Shown piece after piece: positions 15,645 to 27,947 of a DNA stretch of 55,091 bases. Made by a program: the position numbers and the translations under genes. Below the pieces are notes generated by a model. That model had not been told where the DNA came from. It did no database searches and saw only the letters and a list, made by a program, of their open reading frames with translations. Numbering within the stretch: the first letter of the stretch is position 1; every line of letters begins with the position of its first letter. The DNA comes from an uncultured Bacilli bacterium (GTDB lineage: Bacteria > Bacillota_I > Bacilli_A > RF39 > UBA660), in contig CANQBI010000004.1 in NCBI GenBank assembly GCA_947589435.1, positions 1-55,091 on the forward strand, given 5' to 3'.

Positions 15645-16160
15645 ATGAAAACAAAAATTGAAAAAGAAAATCAAATTCAAAAAATTGAAAAAAGTACGGA
15701 AAATTACAAAAAAGCTTATAAATCAAAAAATCCTAAATTCTTTAAATTAGGTAGTTGGTTAAAAAAAGAGTCAACAGTTTTTAAAAACGAAAAATATTTT
15801 AATGATGAATTAAAGCCGAGTTTTGAAAGAGGAGAAATAATTAAAGTTGATTTTGGAGTTAATATGGGATCAGAATTATCTAATGTTCATTTTGCTATTG
15901 TTTTAAATAGTGATGATAACGAAGTTGTCGATAATATAACTGTTTTGCCTTTATCTTCTAAAGAAGGATATAAAAGATTATGTTTAGGAAAATTAAAAGT
16001 ATCTAATTATCCAAGATATGATAAAACTTCTTATGCATTAATTACTCAAATAACTACAATAAGTAAAAGTAAAATTATATTAGAAAAAAATAAATATTAT
16101 TGTAGTGCAGAAATAATGGACTTAATAGATTTAGAAATTATTGATTATTTAACAAAATAA
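15645..16160 (+). CDS. PemK/MazF-family toxin-like protein
   Basis: 171 aa. A lysine-rich N-terminal helix (about 65 residues) precedes a PemK/MazF-like core with the characteristic opening RGEIIKVDFGVNMGSEL, the HFAIVLNSD strand and ITVLPLSS. Family members are usually sequence-specific endoribonucleases paired with an antitoxin. No antitoxin gene is seen immediately upstream or downstream; the N-terminal extension may be regulatory, as in some stand-alone Firmicute homologues. GAGAGG precedes the start. It follows repeat R and a terminator hairpin. Confidence 0.8.
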   Translation: MKTKIEKENQIQKIEKSTENYKKAYKSKNPKFFKLGSWLKKESTVFKNEKYFNDELKPSFERGEIIKVDFGVNMGSELSNVHFAIVLNSDDNEVVDNITVLPLSSKEGYKRLCLGKLKVSNYPRYDKTSYALITQITTISKSKIILEKNKYYCSAEIMDLIDLEIIDYLTK

Positions 16161-16164
16161 AAAT

Positions 16165-16187
16165 GACTATTATTTTATATAATAGTC
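16165..16187 (+). terminator. Hairpin after the PemK-like gene
   Basis: GACTATTA pairs with TAATAGTC (8 bp) just after the stop codon. There is no proper T-tract, so termination efficiency is uncertain. Confidence 0.5.
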
Positions 16188-16191
16188 AAAT

Positions 16192-16713
16192 GGTTCAGAT
16201 AGAACCCAGTCCGTATGGATTATATTATCCATGCACGCAACATCAATGCTTAAGCATAATGTTGATACGTCCGCAAAGGGACACAGTAGCCGTAGATTAA
16301 CTACGACGGCAGCATAATTGTAATAACAATTTGCCACACGCAGCATTAATACAAAAGTATAATGCCGATACGCCCGCTAGGGGCACAGTTTGGAGTTACA
16401 ATACCGTAACTCTTTTTGATTCTCACGAATCCAGTCCGTATAGACTATTAAGTCTATACCCGCGGTAAAATGCTAAGCATAATACCGATACGCTCTAAGG
16501 CACAGTCTAAGTTACAATATAGTAACTCACTAATTGGTTCAGATAGAACCCAGTCCATATAGATTAAATCTATATGCGTAGTAATATGTATTTACATATT
16601 ACTGAAATGCCCGCTAAAGGGGCCAGTCACGTGTAGAATAAATCCACACCCAACGACTTAATGTCGTATGTCCATAAATTATGGACCAGTTGAGAGTTAC
16701 TTTTTCGTAACTT
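16192..16713. ncRNA. Unidentified array of tandem covarying hairpins, possible large structured RNA
   Basis: About 520 nt with no coding potential but at least a dozen hairpins joined by repeated linkers. A GGTTC-agata-GAACC hairpin followed by CAGTCC occurs at 16192 and 16536, and a changed but still paired form, GATTC-tcac-GAATC, at 16418. The linker GATACG precedes a short stem at 16264, 16367 and 16487. Stems there differ yet pair (GTCC/GGAC, GCCC/GGGC, GCT/GGC). CAGT follows hairpins eight times (16207, 16284, 16386, 16432, 16503, 16551, 16624, 16687). A GAGTTAC/GTAACTC-type hairpin closes each of three macro-repeats (16393, 16510, 16694), the first with five Ts. Covariation among internal copies is direct evidence for conserved structure, best read as RNA. 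Strand is not certain. I do not recognise a known class. Confidence 0.6.
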
Positions 16714-16778
16714 CTAAACCAATTATACAATATATTTTAAGATAATGCAACAGAATTGTTACAAAAAATAATAAATTG

Positions 16779-16807
16779 TTGCTAAATTTTGCTAAATAAT
16801 ATATAAT
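16779..16807 (+). promoter_or_regulatory. Promoter of glyS
   Basis: TTGCTA (16779-16784) and TATAAT (16802-16807), spacer 17 bp, directly ahead of the T-box leader. Confidence 0.7.
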
Positions 16808-16811
16808 TTAA

Positions 16812-16920
16812 GACATACAAGTGATGACGGTGTGGAAAGCCCGAGCTATATAGTTAAGAGAGATTCTTCTTTAGAATAAGTAAGGTGGAACCGCGGAAAA
16901 AATTTTCGTCCTTACAAATT
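16812..16920 (+). promoter_or_regulatory. T-box riboswitch leader of glyS
   Basis: The leader holds a stem I-like region (GTGATGACGG ... AGAGAGATTC) and the T-box core AAGGTGGAACCGCGG near 16882-16896. GTAAGG and CCTTAC then close a terminator-type stem before a T-rich tail. The variable T-box base is A (TGGAACC), which suits the U discriminator of tRNA-Gly. Uncharged tRNA-Gly would stabilise the antiterminator and switch glyS on. The leader is short, as is common for glycine T-boxes. Confidence 0.88.
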
Positions 16921-16953
16921 TTAAAGAAGTTTTTTATTTTGAAGGAGGAAATT

Positions 16954-18345
16954 ATGGAAGAAGAAAAGAAAAAAGTAACAATGGAAGATTTAGTTAATTA
17001 TTCCAAACAATATGGTTTTATTTTTGCGGGTAGTGAAATATATGGAGGTTTAGCTAATTCTTGGGATTACGGACCTTTAGGAGCCCTTTTAAAACAAAAT
17101 ATTAAGAATGCTTGGTGGCAAAAGTTTATTAGAGAATGTCCTTATAATTATGGCCTTGATAGTGCCATTTTAATGAACCCTAAAGTTTGGGTTGCATCAG
17201 GACACGTGGCTAATTTTGCGGACCCTTTAATTGATTGTAAACATTGTAAAACTCGTCATAGAGCCGATAAACTAGTAGAAGATTTTACGCATGGAGAAAT
17301 TACTGGAGATGGAATGAGTAATGAAGAATTAGTTAAATTAATTAAAGAAAAAGGTATTACTTGTCCTAAATGTGGTAGTAGTGAATTTACCGATATTCGG
17401 AAATTTAATTTATTATTTGAAACTAGTCAAGGTGTTACGGAAGATACGAAAAGTACTATCTATTTAAGAGGAGAAACTGCCCAAGGTATATTTGTTAACT
17501 TTAAAAATGTGGAAAGAAGTATGCGTGCCAAAATTCCTTTTGGGATTGGGCAATATGGTAAGAGTTTCCGTAATGAAATTACACCAGGAAACTTTATCTT
17601 TAGAGTAAGAGAATTTGAACAAATGGAATTAGAGTTCTTCTGTAAACCAGGTACGGATTTAGAATGGTTTGGTTTTTGGAAAAATTATTGTATAGATTTC
17701 TTAAAACTATTAGGTTTAAAAGAAGAAAACTTAAGATATCGGGATCATTCTAAAGAAGAATTATCATTCTATAGTAAAGCCACTACCGATATTGAATATA
17801 AATTCCCATTTGGTTGGGGTGAACTTTGGGGAATTGCTGATAGAACCGATTACGACTTAGGAGTTCATGAAAAGCATTCCGGTGCTGACCTTAAATATTT
17901 AGATCCCGAAACTCACGAAAAATATTTGCCTTATGTAATTGAGCCATCTGTTGGAGTTGAAAGATTAATTTTAACCTTACTTTGTGATAGTTATACGGAA
18001 GAGTTAGTTGAAAATGGGGATACGCGTTTAGTTTTAAAAATTCATCCTGCACTTGCTCCGATTAAAGCAACCGTTTTACCTTTAGTTAAAAAACTTCATA
18101 GTGAAAAAGCAAGTGATATTTATACTAAACTTTGTGAACATTTCACTTGTAGTTATGATGATGCGGGAAGTATTGGAAAAAGATATAGAAGATGTGATGC
18201 CGTTGGTACCCCATTTACCATTACTGTTGATGATAATACTTTAAATGATGATACAGTAACCATTAGAAATAGAGATACTATGGAACAAATTACTTTAAAA
18301 GTTTCGGAAGTAAAAGATTATATTGAGAGTAAAATAGTATTGTAA
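16954..18345 (+). CDS. glyS: Glycyl-tRNA synthetase (alpha2, class II)
   Basis: 463 aa from the ATG at 16954, which follows GGAGG; a longer in-frame stretch upstream is T-box RNA. This is the dimeric GlyRS type: [18 protein letters not shown] at the N-terminus, a CxxC pair (CKHC, CPKC), the class II motifs [19 protein letters not shown] and GVERL, and a C-terminal anticodon-binding domain. It is the last member of the recO-glyS neighbourhood and is separated from recO by accessory DNA. Confidence 0.96.
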   Translation: MEEEKKKVTMEDLVNYSKQYGFIFAGSEIYGGLANSWDYGPLGALLKQNIKNAWWQKFIRECPYNYGLDSAILMNPKVWVASGHVANFADPLIDCKHCKTRHRADKLVEDFTHGEITGDGMSNEELVKLIKEKGITCPKCGSSEFTDIRKFNLLFETSQGVTEDTKSTIYLRGETAQGIFVNFKNVERSMRAKIPFGIGQYGKSFRNEITPGNFIFRVREFEQMELEFFCKPGTDLEWFGFWKNYCIDFLKLLGLKEENLRYRDHSKEELSFYSKATTDIEYKFPFGWGELWGIADRTDYDLGVHEKHSGADLKYLDPETHEKYLPYVIEPSVGVERLILTLLCDSYTEELVENGDTRLVLKIHPALAPIKATVLPLVKKLHSEKASDIYTKLCEHFTCSYDDAGSIGKRYRRCDAVGTPFTITVDDNTLNDDTVTIRNRDTMEQITLKVSEVKDYIESKIVL

Positions 18346-18398
18346 AAATTTTATTTATTTGATAAAATAAAATAGAAATAGGATAATGGAGGATAGGT

Positions 18399-18809
18399 AT
18401 GGCATTTAATAAAATTAAAAATTGGTTAAAAGATGATGAAGACAAAGAAGAATTTGAAGGCGAAGAAGAATATTATGCCATTTCAGAAGCTGATGCCTTG
18501 AAAGATGCGGATAAAGCAGGTAATAAAATGATTCTTTTAGAACCTCGTTCATTTTCGGAAGCTCAAGCCATTGCGGATCATTTAAAAAATCGCAATAGTG
18601 TCGTTGTTAATTTAAAAAGAGTAACATCTGCCCAAGCCAAAAGAATAATTGATTTTTTAAGCGGATGTATTTATGCCATAGGGGGAAATATGCAAAAGAT
18701 TGGTGTAGGAATTTACTTATGCACACCAAAAAATGTAAATGTTCAAGGCAAAATAACTGATGATAGTGAGAAAGTTAAAAATGCCAGTGAAGAAGAACTA
18801 GAGTGGTAA
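18399..18809 (+). CDS. sepF: Cell division protein SepF
   Basis: 136 aa. An N-terminal amphipathic segment ([15 protein letters not shown]) is followed by an acidic linker and the SepF core (residues about 45-120: [42 protein letters not shown]). SepF tethers FtsZ to the membrane. GGAGG precedes the start. The neighbour divIVA follows 17 nt later, as in the ylm cluster. Confidence 0.95.
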   Translation: MAFNKIKNWLKDDEDKEEFEGEEEYYAISEADALKDADKAGNKMILLEPRSFSEAQAIADHLKNRNSVVVNLKRVTSAQAKRIIDFLSGCIYAIGGNMQKIGVGIYLCTPKNVNVQGKITDDSEKVKNASEEELEW

Positions 18810-18826
18810 AAGAGTTGATATAAAAT

Positions 18827-19252
18827 ATGAAAAAATTCACTAGTAGTATACCGGGCTATAATAAAAGTGAAGTTAATTCTTTTGTAGGGCAAGTAACACA
18901 AGAATATGAAAGCATGTTAAATAATTTAAAACAAAAAGATTTAGATATCGAAGCCTTAAAAAAAGAATTAGCCCACTATAAAGAATTAGAAAGCACTTTA
19001 AATAGGGCTATTTTAATCGCGGAAGAATCTTCCCATAATATTAAGAAAAATGCATTTGAAGAAGCTAAACTAGTGGTGGAAAATGCGAGGAAGAATGCCT
19101 CAAGAATTGTGAATAATGCTTTAATTAAAGCTGAAAAAGTTGACCAAGAAGCCCAAGATTTAAAAAGATATATCGAAAGATATAAAGGAAAATATAAAAG
19201 ACTACTAGAAGAAGAATTAGATGCTGTTGAAAAGTTAGATATATTTGATTAA
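18827..19252 (+). CDS. divIVA: DivIVA-like cell division/polarity protein
   Basis: 141 aa. The N-terminal lipid-binding motif PGYNKSEVNSFV is followed by long coiled-coil segments (about residues 30-135). DivIVA proteins sense negative membrane curvature at poles and septa. The 3' end is followed by a hairpin (AGTATAGAAAATCTATACT with a T-run). Confidence 0.9.
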   Translation: MKKFTSSIPGYNKSEVNSFVGQVTQEYESMLNNLKQKDLDIEALKKELAHYKELESTLNRAILIAEESSHNIKKNAFEEAKLVVENARKNASRIVNNALIKAEKVDQEAQDLKRYIERYKGKYKRLLEEELDAVEKLDIFD

Positions 19253-19335
19253 GTATAGAAAATCTATACTTTTTTCTTTACTAAAAGGTTAATTAATAGT
19301 ATACTTTTATTAGAATATAATTGTATGGAGGTTAT

Positions 19336-20127
19336 ATGAAGACAAGAATTATAAGTGCCATTATTGCCCTATTAATCTTTATTCCTTTAATTTGGCTAGG
19401 AAGTTATCCATTTGCGATTGCGATGGGTGTTTTAAGTATTTTAGCTTATAAGGAAATGATGGATTTAAAAGAAAGTAAAGAGTTTATTCCTGATGCCATT
19501 AAAATATTAGGACTTTTATGTGTTTTATATTTAGTTTTAGGTAATTATGGAAATTATTCTTTAGAGTATTCGGTAAGTTTACCAAGACTTTTACTTCCTT
19601 TTGTTTTATTATTAATTCCCGTTGTGTTTTATAAAAAGGATGAATATTTAACTAGAAATGCTTTTACAACTTTAGGAATTGTTTATTTAATTGGGATATT
19701 TTTTAATTTATTAATTGCAATCAGGAGTGTTAATATTAGCCTACTTATCTATTTATTAAGTGTTACTATTTTAACTGATACATTCGCTTATGCAATTGGT
19801 AAATTAATTGGCAAACATAAAATGTGTCCTAAAATTAGTCCGCATAAGACTTGGGAAGGATTCTATGGAGGACTTATTGGGGGATCTCTTGGCGGTTTAA
19901 TTGTTTATGGTAACTTACTTGGACCAATTTCTTTTAAAGTTGTGTTTGTAACGATAGTTTTATCTTTAATTGGTCAAGTTGGCGATTTATTCTATAGTAA
20001 AATTAAAAGAGAAAATAAGATTAAAGATTTTTCGAATATTATGCCAGGACATGGTGGTGTTCTTGATCGAGTAGATAGTTTATCATTTGTGGTATTTGCT
20101 TATATTATATTATATTGGTTAATCTAA
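19336..20127 (+). CDS. cdsA: Phosphatidate cytidylyltransferase
   Basis: About 263 aa from the ATG at 19336 (GGAGG at 19327). It has eight or so transmembrane helices and the CdsA signature near the C-terminus: KRENKIKDFSNIMPGHGGVLDR-DS. It makes CDP-diacylglycerol from phosphatidate and CTP. rseP follows 14 nt later, the usual cdsA-rseP order. A TATAAT at about 19315 may be its -10. Confidence 0.95.
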   Translation: MKTRIISAIIALLIFIPLIWLGSYPFAIAMGVLSILAYKEMMDLKESKEFIPDAIKILGLLCVLYLVLGNYGNYSLEYSVSLPRLLLPFVLLLIPVVFYKKDEYLTRNAFTTLGIVYLIGIFFNLLIAIRSVNISLLIYLLSVTILTDTFAYAIGKLIGKHKMCPKISPHKTWEGFYGGLIGGSLGGLIVYGNLLGPISFKVVFVTIVLSLIGQVGDLFYSKIKRENKIKDFSNIMPGHGGVLDRVDSLSFVVFAYIILYWLI

Positions 20128-20141
20128 AAGGAGGATAATTT

Positions 20142-21194
20142 ATGTGGTTTTTAACATTAATATTATTTATATTTATTTTAGGAGTTATCGTTTTAGTTCA
20201 TGAATTAGGGCACTTCCTATGGGCTAAGGCTTTTGGCGTTCATATTTATGAATTTTCGATTGGAATGGGTCCAGTTATTCATTCTTGGAAAGGTAAAAAA
20301 GATAAGGTAACTTATAACTTAAGAGCGCTTCCAATTGGCGGATTTGTATCTATGGCGGGAGAAGTTTATGAAGATGATAAAAAAATTCCTAAGAGTAAAA
20401 GTTTATGTAACAAACCAATTTGGCAAAGAGTAATTGTTATGCTTGCCGGAGTTACCAATAACTTTATTATGGCTTTACTTTTATTATTTGTGATTTCTCT
20501 TGTTTGGGGAAGTACTTCCTTAAAACCTAAAATTTTAGATGTTGTTGATAATTATCCGGTTAAAGAAGCGGGGATTGTTCCAGGGGATACCATTGTATCT
20601 ATTAACAATCATAAAGTAAATACTTGGGATGAAGCCCAAATAATCTTATATTATAAAAATAAAAATGATTATACGGATTTTCAAATAAAACATGAAGATG
20701 GTAAAGTTGAAAATTATCGGATTACCCCTGTAGAGGAAAAAGATGAAGATGGTAATGAAAGACTTGTCTACGGAATGACTGTTAACCAAGAAGAAACACA
20801 TGGTTTTCTTGCTAAAGTTAAATATACTTTTGAAAAATTTTGGTCTATTGTTGTATCCATGTGGTTAACGATAGTGGGACTTGTTACGGGTAAGATTTCC
20901 ATCGGAGCCTTAAGTGGACCTGTAGGTATTTATTCAGTTGTTGGCGAAAGTGCCAAAGCAGGATTATATTCAATTGTCTATCTAGTGGCTTATCTAAGTA
21001 TTAATGTTGGGGTAATTAATATTATTCCAATCCCAGCCTTTGATGGTGGAAGAGTTTTATTCTTAATTATTGAAAAGATTAAAGGTAGTCCAATCAATGA
21101 AAAAATAGAGAGTTGGTTCATTAATATAACATTTATATTATTAATGCTTTTAATTGTCGTTGTTACGATTAATGATATAATTAGATTATTTTAA
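20142..21194 (+). CDS. rseP: Site-2 protease RseP/RasP
   Basis: 350 aa. The zinc protease motif HELGHFLWAK lies in the first transmembrane helix (about residue 20). A PDZ domain covers about residues 120-195 (SLKPKILDVVDNYPVKEAGI). The second active-site motif is near IPAFDGGRVLF. It cleaves membrane-embedded anti-sigma factors and signal-peptide remnants. AAAGGAGG precedes the start. Confidence 0.95.
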   Translation: MWFLTLILFIFILGVIVLVHELGHFLWAKAFGVHIYEFSIGMGPVIHSWKGKKDKVTYNLRALPIGGFVSMAGEVYEDDKKIPKSKSLCNKPIWQRVIVMLAGVTNNFIMALLLLFVISLVWGSTSLKPKILDVVDNYPVKEAGIVPGDTIVSINNHKVNTWDEAQIILYYKNKNDYTDFQIKHEDGKVENYRITPVEEKDEDGNERLVYGMTVNQEETHGFLAKVKYTFEKFWSIVVSMWLTIVGLVTGKISIGALSGPVGIYSVVGESAKAGLYSIVYLVAYLSINVGVINIIPIPAFDGGRVLFLIIEKIKGSPINEKIESWFINITFILLMLLIVVVTINDIIRLF

Positions 21195-21216
21195 GTAAGC
21201 ATTTGCTTACTTTTTA
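21193..21216 (+). terminator. Terminator after rseP
   Basis: AGTAAGC pairs with GCTTACT around ATTT, followed by TTTT. Confidence 0.8.
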
Positions 21217-21228
21217 TGTAGGTTGGTT

Positions 21229-21750
21229 ATGAAAGAAGTTTTAAGAAAAAAATATTTAAGTATTCGGAAAGGAATAGATAATAAAGAGTTAAAAGATAAA
21301 GAAATATTTAATAAAGTTATTCATAATTCAAAAGTTAATAAATCTCATAAAGTATTAATTTATGTATCTTTAGAAGATGAAGTAGATACTCTTAATTTAA
21401 TTAAATATTTTTTAGATAATTCTTATGTTGTGGGTGTACCTAAAGTAAATAAAGATATAATGGAATTTCATTATCTAAATAGTTTAGAAGAATTAAGAGA
21501 AGGTTATAAAGGAATTTTGGAACCCCAAAATGCTGATGTAATAAAGGATTTTCAAGATTTTGTTTGTCTTACTCCGGGAATTTGCTTTGATAAAATGGGT
21601 TATCGCATTGGCTATGGTAAAGGTTATTATGATAAGTTTTTTAGAAAAAATCAAGTTTATAAAATAGGCCTTAGTTATAAAGAATTAGTAATTGATAATG
21701 TATACCATAATAATTTAGATATAAATGTTGATGAAATTATTACTGATTAA
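21229..21750 (+). CDS. 5-formyltetrahydrofolate cyclo-ligase
   Basis: 173 aa from the ATG at 21229; a TTG 6 nt upstream is possible but weaker. It contains the basic N-terminal LRKKYLSIRK, the EVDT region and the signature GYRIGYGKGYYDKF near the C-terminus. It converts 5-formyl-THF to methenyl-THF in an ATP-dependent step. It stands just before the tRNA-Arg gene. Confidence 0.93.
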   Translation: MKEVLRKKYLSIRKGIDNKELKDKEIFNKVIHNSKVNKSHKVLIYVSLEDEVDTLNLIKYFLDNSYVVGVPKVNKDIMEFHYLNSLEELREGYKGILEPQNADVIKDFQDFVCLTPGICFDKMGYRIGYGKGYYDKFFRKNQVYKIGLSYKELVIDNVYHNNLDINVDEIITD

Positions 21751-21798
21751 ATTACAAATATAATAGTCTAATTTAAAAAATAATGTTATAATAAGGTT

Positions 21799-21875
21799 GT
21801 TCTTGTAGCTCAGTTGGATAGAGCGTATGCCTCCGACGCATAAGGCCGAGGGTTCGAATCCCTCCAAGAACACCA
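21799..21875 (+). tRNA. tRNA-Arg (anticodon CCG)
   Basis: GTTCTTG pairs with CAAGAAC in the acceptor stem. D arm GCTC...GAGC, anticodon stem TATGC...GCATA with loop CTCCGAC (anticodon CCG, reading CGG), T arm GAGGG-TTCGAATC-CCTC, and an encoded CCA end. A TATAAT lies just upstream at 21787. CGG is a rare codon in DNA this AT-rich. Confidence 0.97.
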
Positions 21876-21893
21876 TTTTTGTGAGGTGAAAGA

Positions 21894-22778
21894 ATGAAAA
21901 TTTTAAAAAACATAGCCTTAGTAATTTTAGTCATTGTTTTATTTTTAGGAAGTTTTAGTTTAATAACTTTATTTACGGTTAAACATACAGTTTCTAAAGA
22001 TAGTATTAAAGATATGATTGTAAGCACGGATGTGGAAAAGATAATCAAAGAAAATCCAGAACTAGAAAGTTCCCTAAAGGATTCTTTAAAAGAAGTATAT
22101 GATACTTTAGAAGAACTTAATATTAATGAAGACATTGTATTAAAAGTTTTAAATTCTTCCGAAGTAAAAGGTTTAGTAGGAGATGTTACAGGTAAAGTAG
22201 CCGAATATTTCTTAGAAGGTAAAAATCAAAAGTTAATTGATGCGGACAATATAACTTCTATTATTGGGGGAGTAATGGATGATATCAATGAAACTAAATT
22301 ATATAATTTTACCGAAAAAGAAAAGAATGATATTTTAGATAGTATTAAAAAAGGTATTGAAGATAATGAAGAATTATTACCAGATACTAGTATTTTAGAA
22401 GATACTTTAACGGAAGAAGAACAACAAGACTTAGAAGTAGTAAGATTTATCTTTAGTGGAGAATTATTTACTTATATTTTAATTGGTAGTTTAATTGCCT
22501 TTGGTTTAATTGTTGTCTTATCATTAAAGAAAGCGAAATGGATAAAGATAACTTCATCTACTATTTTAGCTTCAGGTACTCTTATGGCAATTTTGATGCT
22601 TGTCTTACTTGTAGGTACCAAACTATTAGGAACTGAATATAGTTATGTTGTTGATATTATTAAAATGATGCCAATATTTGGTTTAAAAGTAGCCGTTGTA
22701 ATCATCATTTTAATGATTGCTATCCTTATTGCTTATCATTTAATTAATAAACATAAAAATATTCCTAATAATAATTAA
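21894..22778 (+). CDS. Uncharacterised membrane protein
   Basis: 294 aa. An N-terminal transmembrane helix (about residues 5-28) is followed by an acidic extracytoplasmic region of about 150 residues rich in repeated Asp/Glu/Lys, then three more helices (about 190-212, 220-242 and 258-280). GAGGTG precedes the start. The layout of one helix, a soluble domain and then a helical bundle is seen in many unnamed Firmicute membrane proteins. No catalytic motif was found and I do not recognise the family. Confidence 0.8.
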   Translation: MKILKNIALVILVIVLFLGSFSLITLFTVKHTVSKDSIKDMIVSTDVEKIIKENPELESSLKDSLKEVYDTLEELNINEDIVLKVLNSSEVKGLVGDVTGKVAEYFLEGKNQKLIDADNITSIIGGVMDDINETKLYNFTEKEKNDILDSIKKGIEDNEELLPDTSILEDTLTEEEQQDLEVVRFIFSGELFTYILIGSLIAFGLIVVLSLKKAKWIKITSSTILASGTLMAILMLVLLVGTKLLGTEYSYVVDIIKMMPIFGLKVAVVIIILMIAILIAYHLINKHKNIPNNN

Positions 22779-22806
22779 AATAACTTCAATAGTTATTTTT
22801 TTTTTG
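22777..22806 (+). terminator. Terminator before pcrA
   Basis: AAATAACT pairs with AGTTATTT around TCAAT, followed by a long T-run. It is overlapped downstream by a TATAAT at 22808 for the next gene. Confidence 0.85.
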
Positions 22807-22829
22807 GTATAATTATTATGAGGTTAGAT

Positions 22830-24908
22830 ATGGAATATTTAGACAGTTTAAATAAAGAACAAAAAGAAGCAGTTATGCATATTGATGGCCCATGTCTAGT
22901 AGTAGCGGGGGCTGGTTCAGGTAAGACTAAAGTTCTTACAACTAGAATTGCTTATCTTATTGATAAAGGTATTTATAGTAGTCATATTTTAGCGATTACT
23001 TTTACAAATAAAGCTGCGAAGGAAATGAAAGAAAGAGTTGGAAGGCTTACTTCAAATAGTTATGCTTTTGTAGGAACCTTCCATTCTTTTGGGTTAAGAA
23101 TAATTAAAGAAAATTATGAAGTAATGGGCTTAAAGAAAAATTTTACTATCATCGATTCGGATGATGTTTTAACCATTATTAAAAAAGTTATGAAAGAAAA
23201 AGGGATGGATGTAAGGGAAATATCGCCATCTTATGTAAGAAATAGAATTAGCTTTATTAAAAATGAAATGTTAAGTGTAAGTGATATTGCTAAATATTTT
23301 TTAAGTGATATTGAAAAGAAGGCTGCCGAAGTTTATTTTGAATATGAAAAAACTTTAAGAAAAAATAATGTTATTGATTTTGATGATTTATTAAAATTAC
23401 CGGTAGAATTATTTGAAAGTCACGAAGATATTTTAGATTTATATCAAGAAAAATATCAATATATTTTGGTAGATGAATATCAAGATACCAATGAAGTGCA
23501 ATATAAAATGATTAAACTTTTAGCCAGTAAATATCGGAATATCTTTGTTGTTGGAGATCAAAATCAAGCTATTTATGGTTTTAGACAAGCGAATTATAAA
23601 AATATTTTAAATTTTGAAAAAGATTATCCGGATGCGGAAGTTTATGTTTTAAATCAAAATTATCGGAGTACAACCACCATTTTAAATGCGGCCAATTCGG
23701 TTATTAAAAATAATGTGGAAAGAAAAGAAGTTAATTTATTTAGTGAACTAGGGGAAGGTGTCAAGGTTAAATATTTAAAATGCAAAACAGGTTTAGATGA
23801 AGCAAATTTAATTATTAAAGAAATTGAAAATTTACTTTCTATAGGTTATCAAAAGAAAGATATTGCGATTTTTTATAGAACTAATGCCCAATCCCGGATT
23901 TATGAAGAAGCCTTAATTAAGAATGGTTTACCTTATAAAGTAGTAGGTAGTTTTTACTTCTATAAAAGAAAAGAAATTAAAGATTTAATATGTTATTTAA
24001 AATTAATTGCGAATACCGATGACGATGTTTCTCTTTTAAGAGTTATTAATGAACCAAAAAGAGGCATTGGGGCTAAATCAATTGAAGGTTTAACAGGAAA
24101 AGCGAGAAGAGAAGGCACTTCTATTTTTGAGACCATTGATGGTGGTAAAGAACAAGATTTTAAAAATATGATTTTAGATATCCAAAAGGAAAGTGAGAAT
24201 TTATCTTTAACGGAATTAATTGATTTAGTGTTAGAAAAAAGTAAAATGAAAGAAGAGTTAGAGAAAGTTCATACTTTAGAAGCTGACATTAGACTGGAAA
24301 ACTTAATGGAATTTAGAAGTATAACGGAAAATTATCAAAATGTTACTGGTAGTGTTAATTTACAAGACTTTTTAGAGGAAGTAAGTTTAATTGCGGACAT
24401 TACCGAACATAAAGAAGAAAATGATGAAATAACTTTAATGACTTTTCATTCCGCTAAAGGGTTAGAGTTTAAAGTGGTCTTTATGGTAGGCATGGAAGAT
24501 GGTCTTATGCCTCATATGAATGCTTTTGATGAAAAAAATGGCATTGAAGAAGAAAGAAGACTTTGCTATGTGGGGATAACGAGAGCCAAAGAAAGATTAT
24601 ATTTAACTAATGCGAAGATGAGAATGCTTTATGGTAAAGAAATGTTTAATGTTCCATCACGCTTTATTGCGGAAATTGATCCTAAATATTTAGAAGTAAG
24701 TGGTGAAGAAGAAAAAATAAATAAAGAAAGTTATTATACCGAAAATAGTGAAGAATGTGATTATAAAAGTGGAGATGTTGTTACGCATTTAACCTATGGC
24801 AGAGGGGTTGTTATATCCGTTGATGACCGGTTTGTCAGTGTGGCCTTTAGTAAACAATACGGTATTAGAAAATTCTTAAAAAACTATAAAGGACTAAAGA
24901 AAGGATAA
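22830..24908 (+). CDS. pcrA: UvrD/PcrA-type DNA helicase
   Basis: About 692 aa. Start at 22830 (after GAGGT); an ATG 12 nt earlier would lie almost at the transcription start. It is a superfamily 1A helicase: Walker A VAGAGSGKT, motif II VDEYQDTN, QAIYGFRQA, TFHSAKGLEFKVVF, and the PcrA hallmark GMEDGLMPHMNAF. A C-terminal Tudor-like domain (DVVTHLTYGRGVVISV) is typical for PcrA. It removes RecA and helps replication past transcription complexes. The next gene starts 4 nt after the stop. Confidence 0.96.
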   Translation: MEYLDSLNKEQKEAVMHIDGPCLVVAGAGSGKTKVLTTRIAYLIDKGIYSSHILAITFTNKAAKEMKERVGRLTSNSYAFVGTFHSFGLRIIKENYEVMGLKKNFTIIDSDDVLTIIKKVMKEKGMDVREISPSYVRNRISFIKNEMLSVSDIAKYFLSDIEKKAAEVYFEYEKTLRKNNVIDFDDLLKLPVELFESHEDILDLYQEKYQYILVDEYQDTNEVQYKMIKLLASKYRNIFVVGDQNQAIYGFRQANYKNILNFEKDYPDAEVYVLNQNYRSTTTILNAANSVIKNNVERKEVNLFSELGEGVKVKYLKCKTGLDEANLIIKEIENLLSIGYQKKDIAIFYRTNAQSRIYEEALIKNGLPYKVVGSFYFYKRKEIKDLICYLKLIANTDDDVSLLRVINEPKRGIGAKSIEGLTGKARREGTSIFETIDGGKEQDFKNMILDIQKESENLSLTELIDLVLEKSKMKEELEKVHTLEADIRLENLMEFRSITENYQNVTGSVNLQDFLEEVSLIADITEHKEENDEITLMTFHSAKGLEFKVVFMVGMEDGLMPHMNAFDEKNGIEEERRLCYVGITRAKERLYLTNAKMRMLYGKEMFNVPSRFIAEIDPKYLEVSGEEEKINKESYYTENSEECDYKSGDVVTHLTYGRGVVISVDDRFVSVAFSKQYGIRKFLKNYKGLKKG

Positions 24909-24912
24909 AAAG

Positions 24913-27865
<2,953 letters not shown>

Positions 27866-27947
27866 GTTGCCATATGTAGGGCTGGCTTCACCCACTTTTT
27901 TTAACAATTTAATAATATCACATTTTTTCCAAAAAGTATAACAATTT

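Noticed and set aside
16192..16713. CRISPR array or integron attC array
   Set aside because: The units are hairpins with short conserved linkers and unequal spacing, not identical repeats with unique spacers, and no cas or integrase gene is nearby.
16885..16953. Extended N-terminus of GlyRS
   Set aside because: The in-frame extension runs through the T-box and terminator stem; the GGAGG-preceded ATG at 16954 gives the normal family N-terminus.
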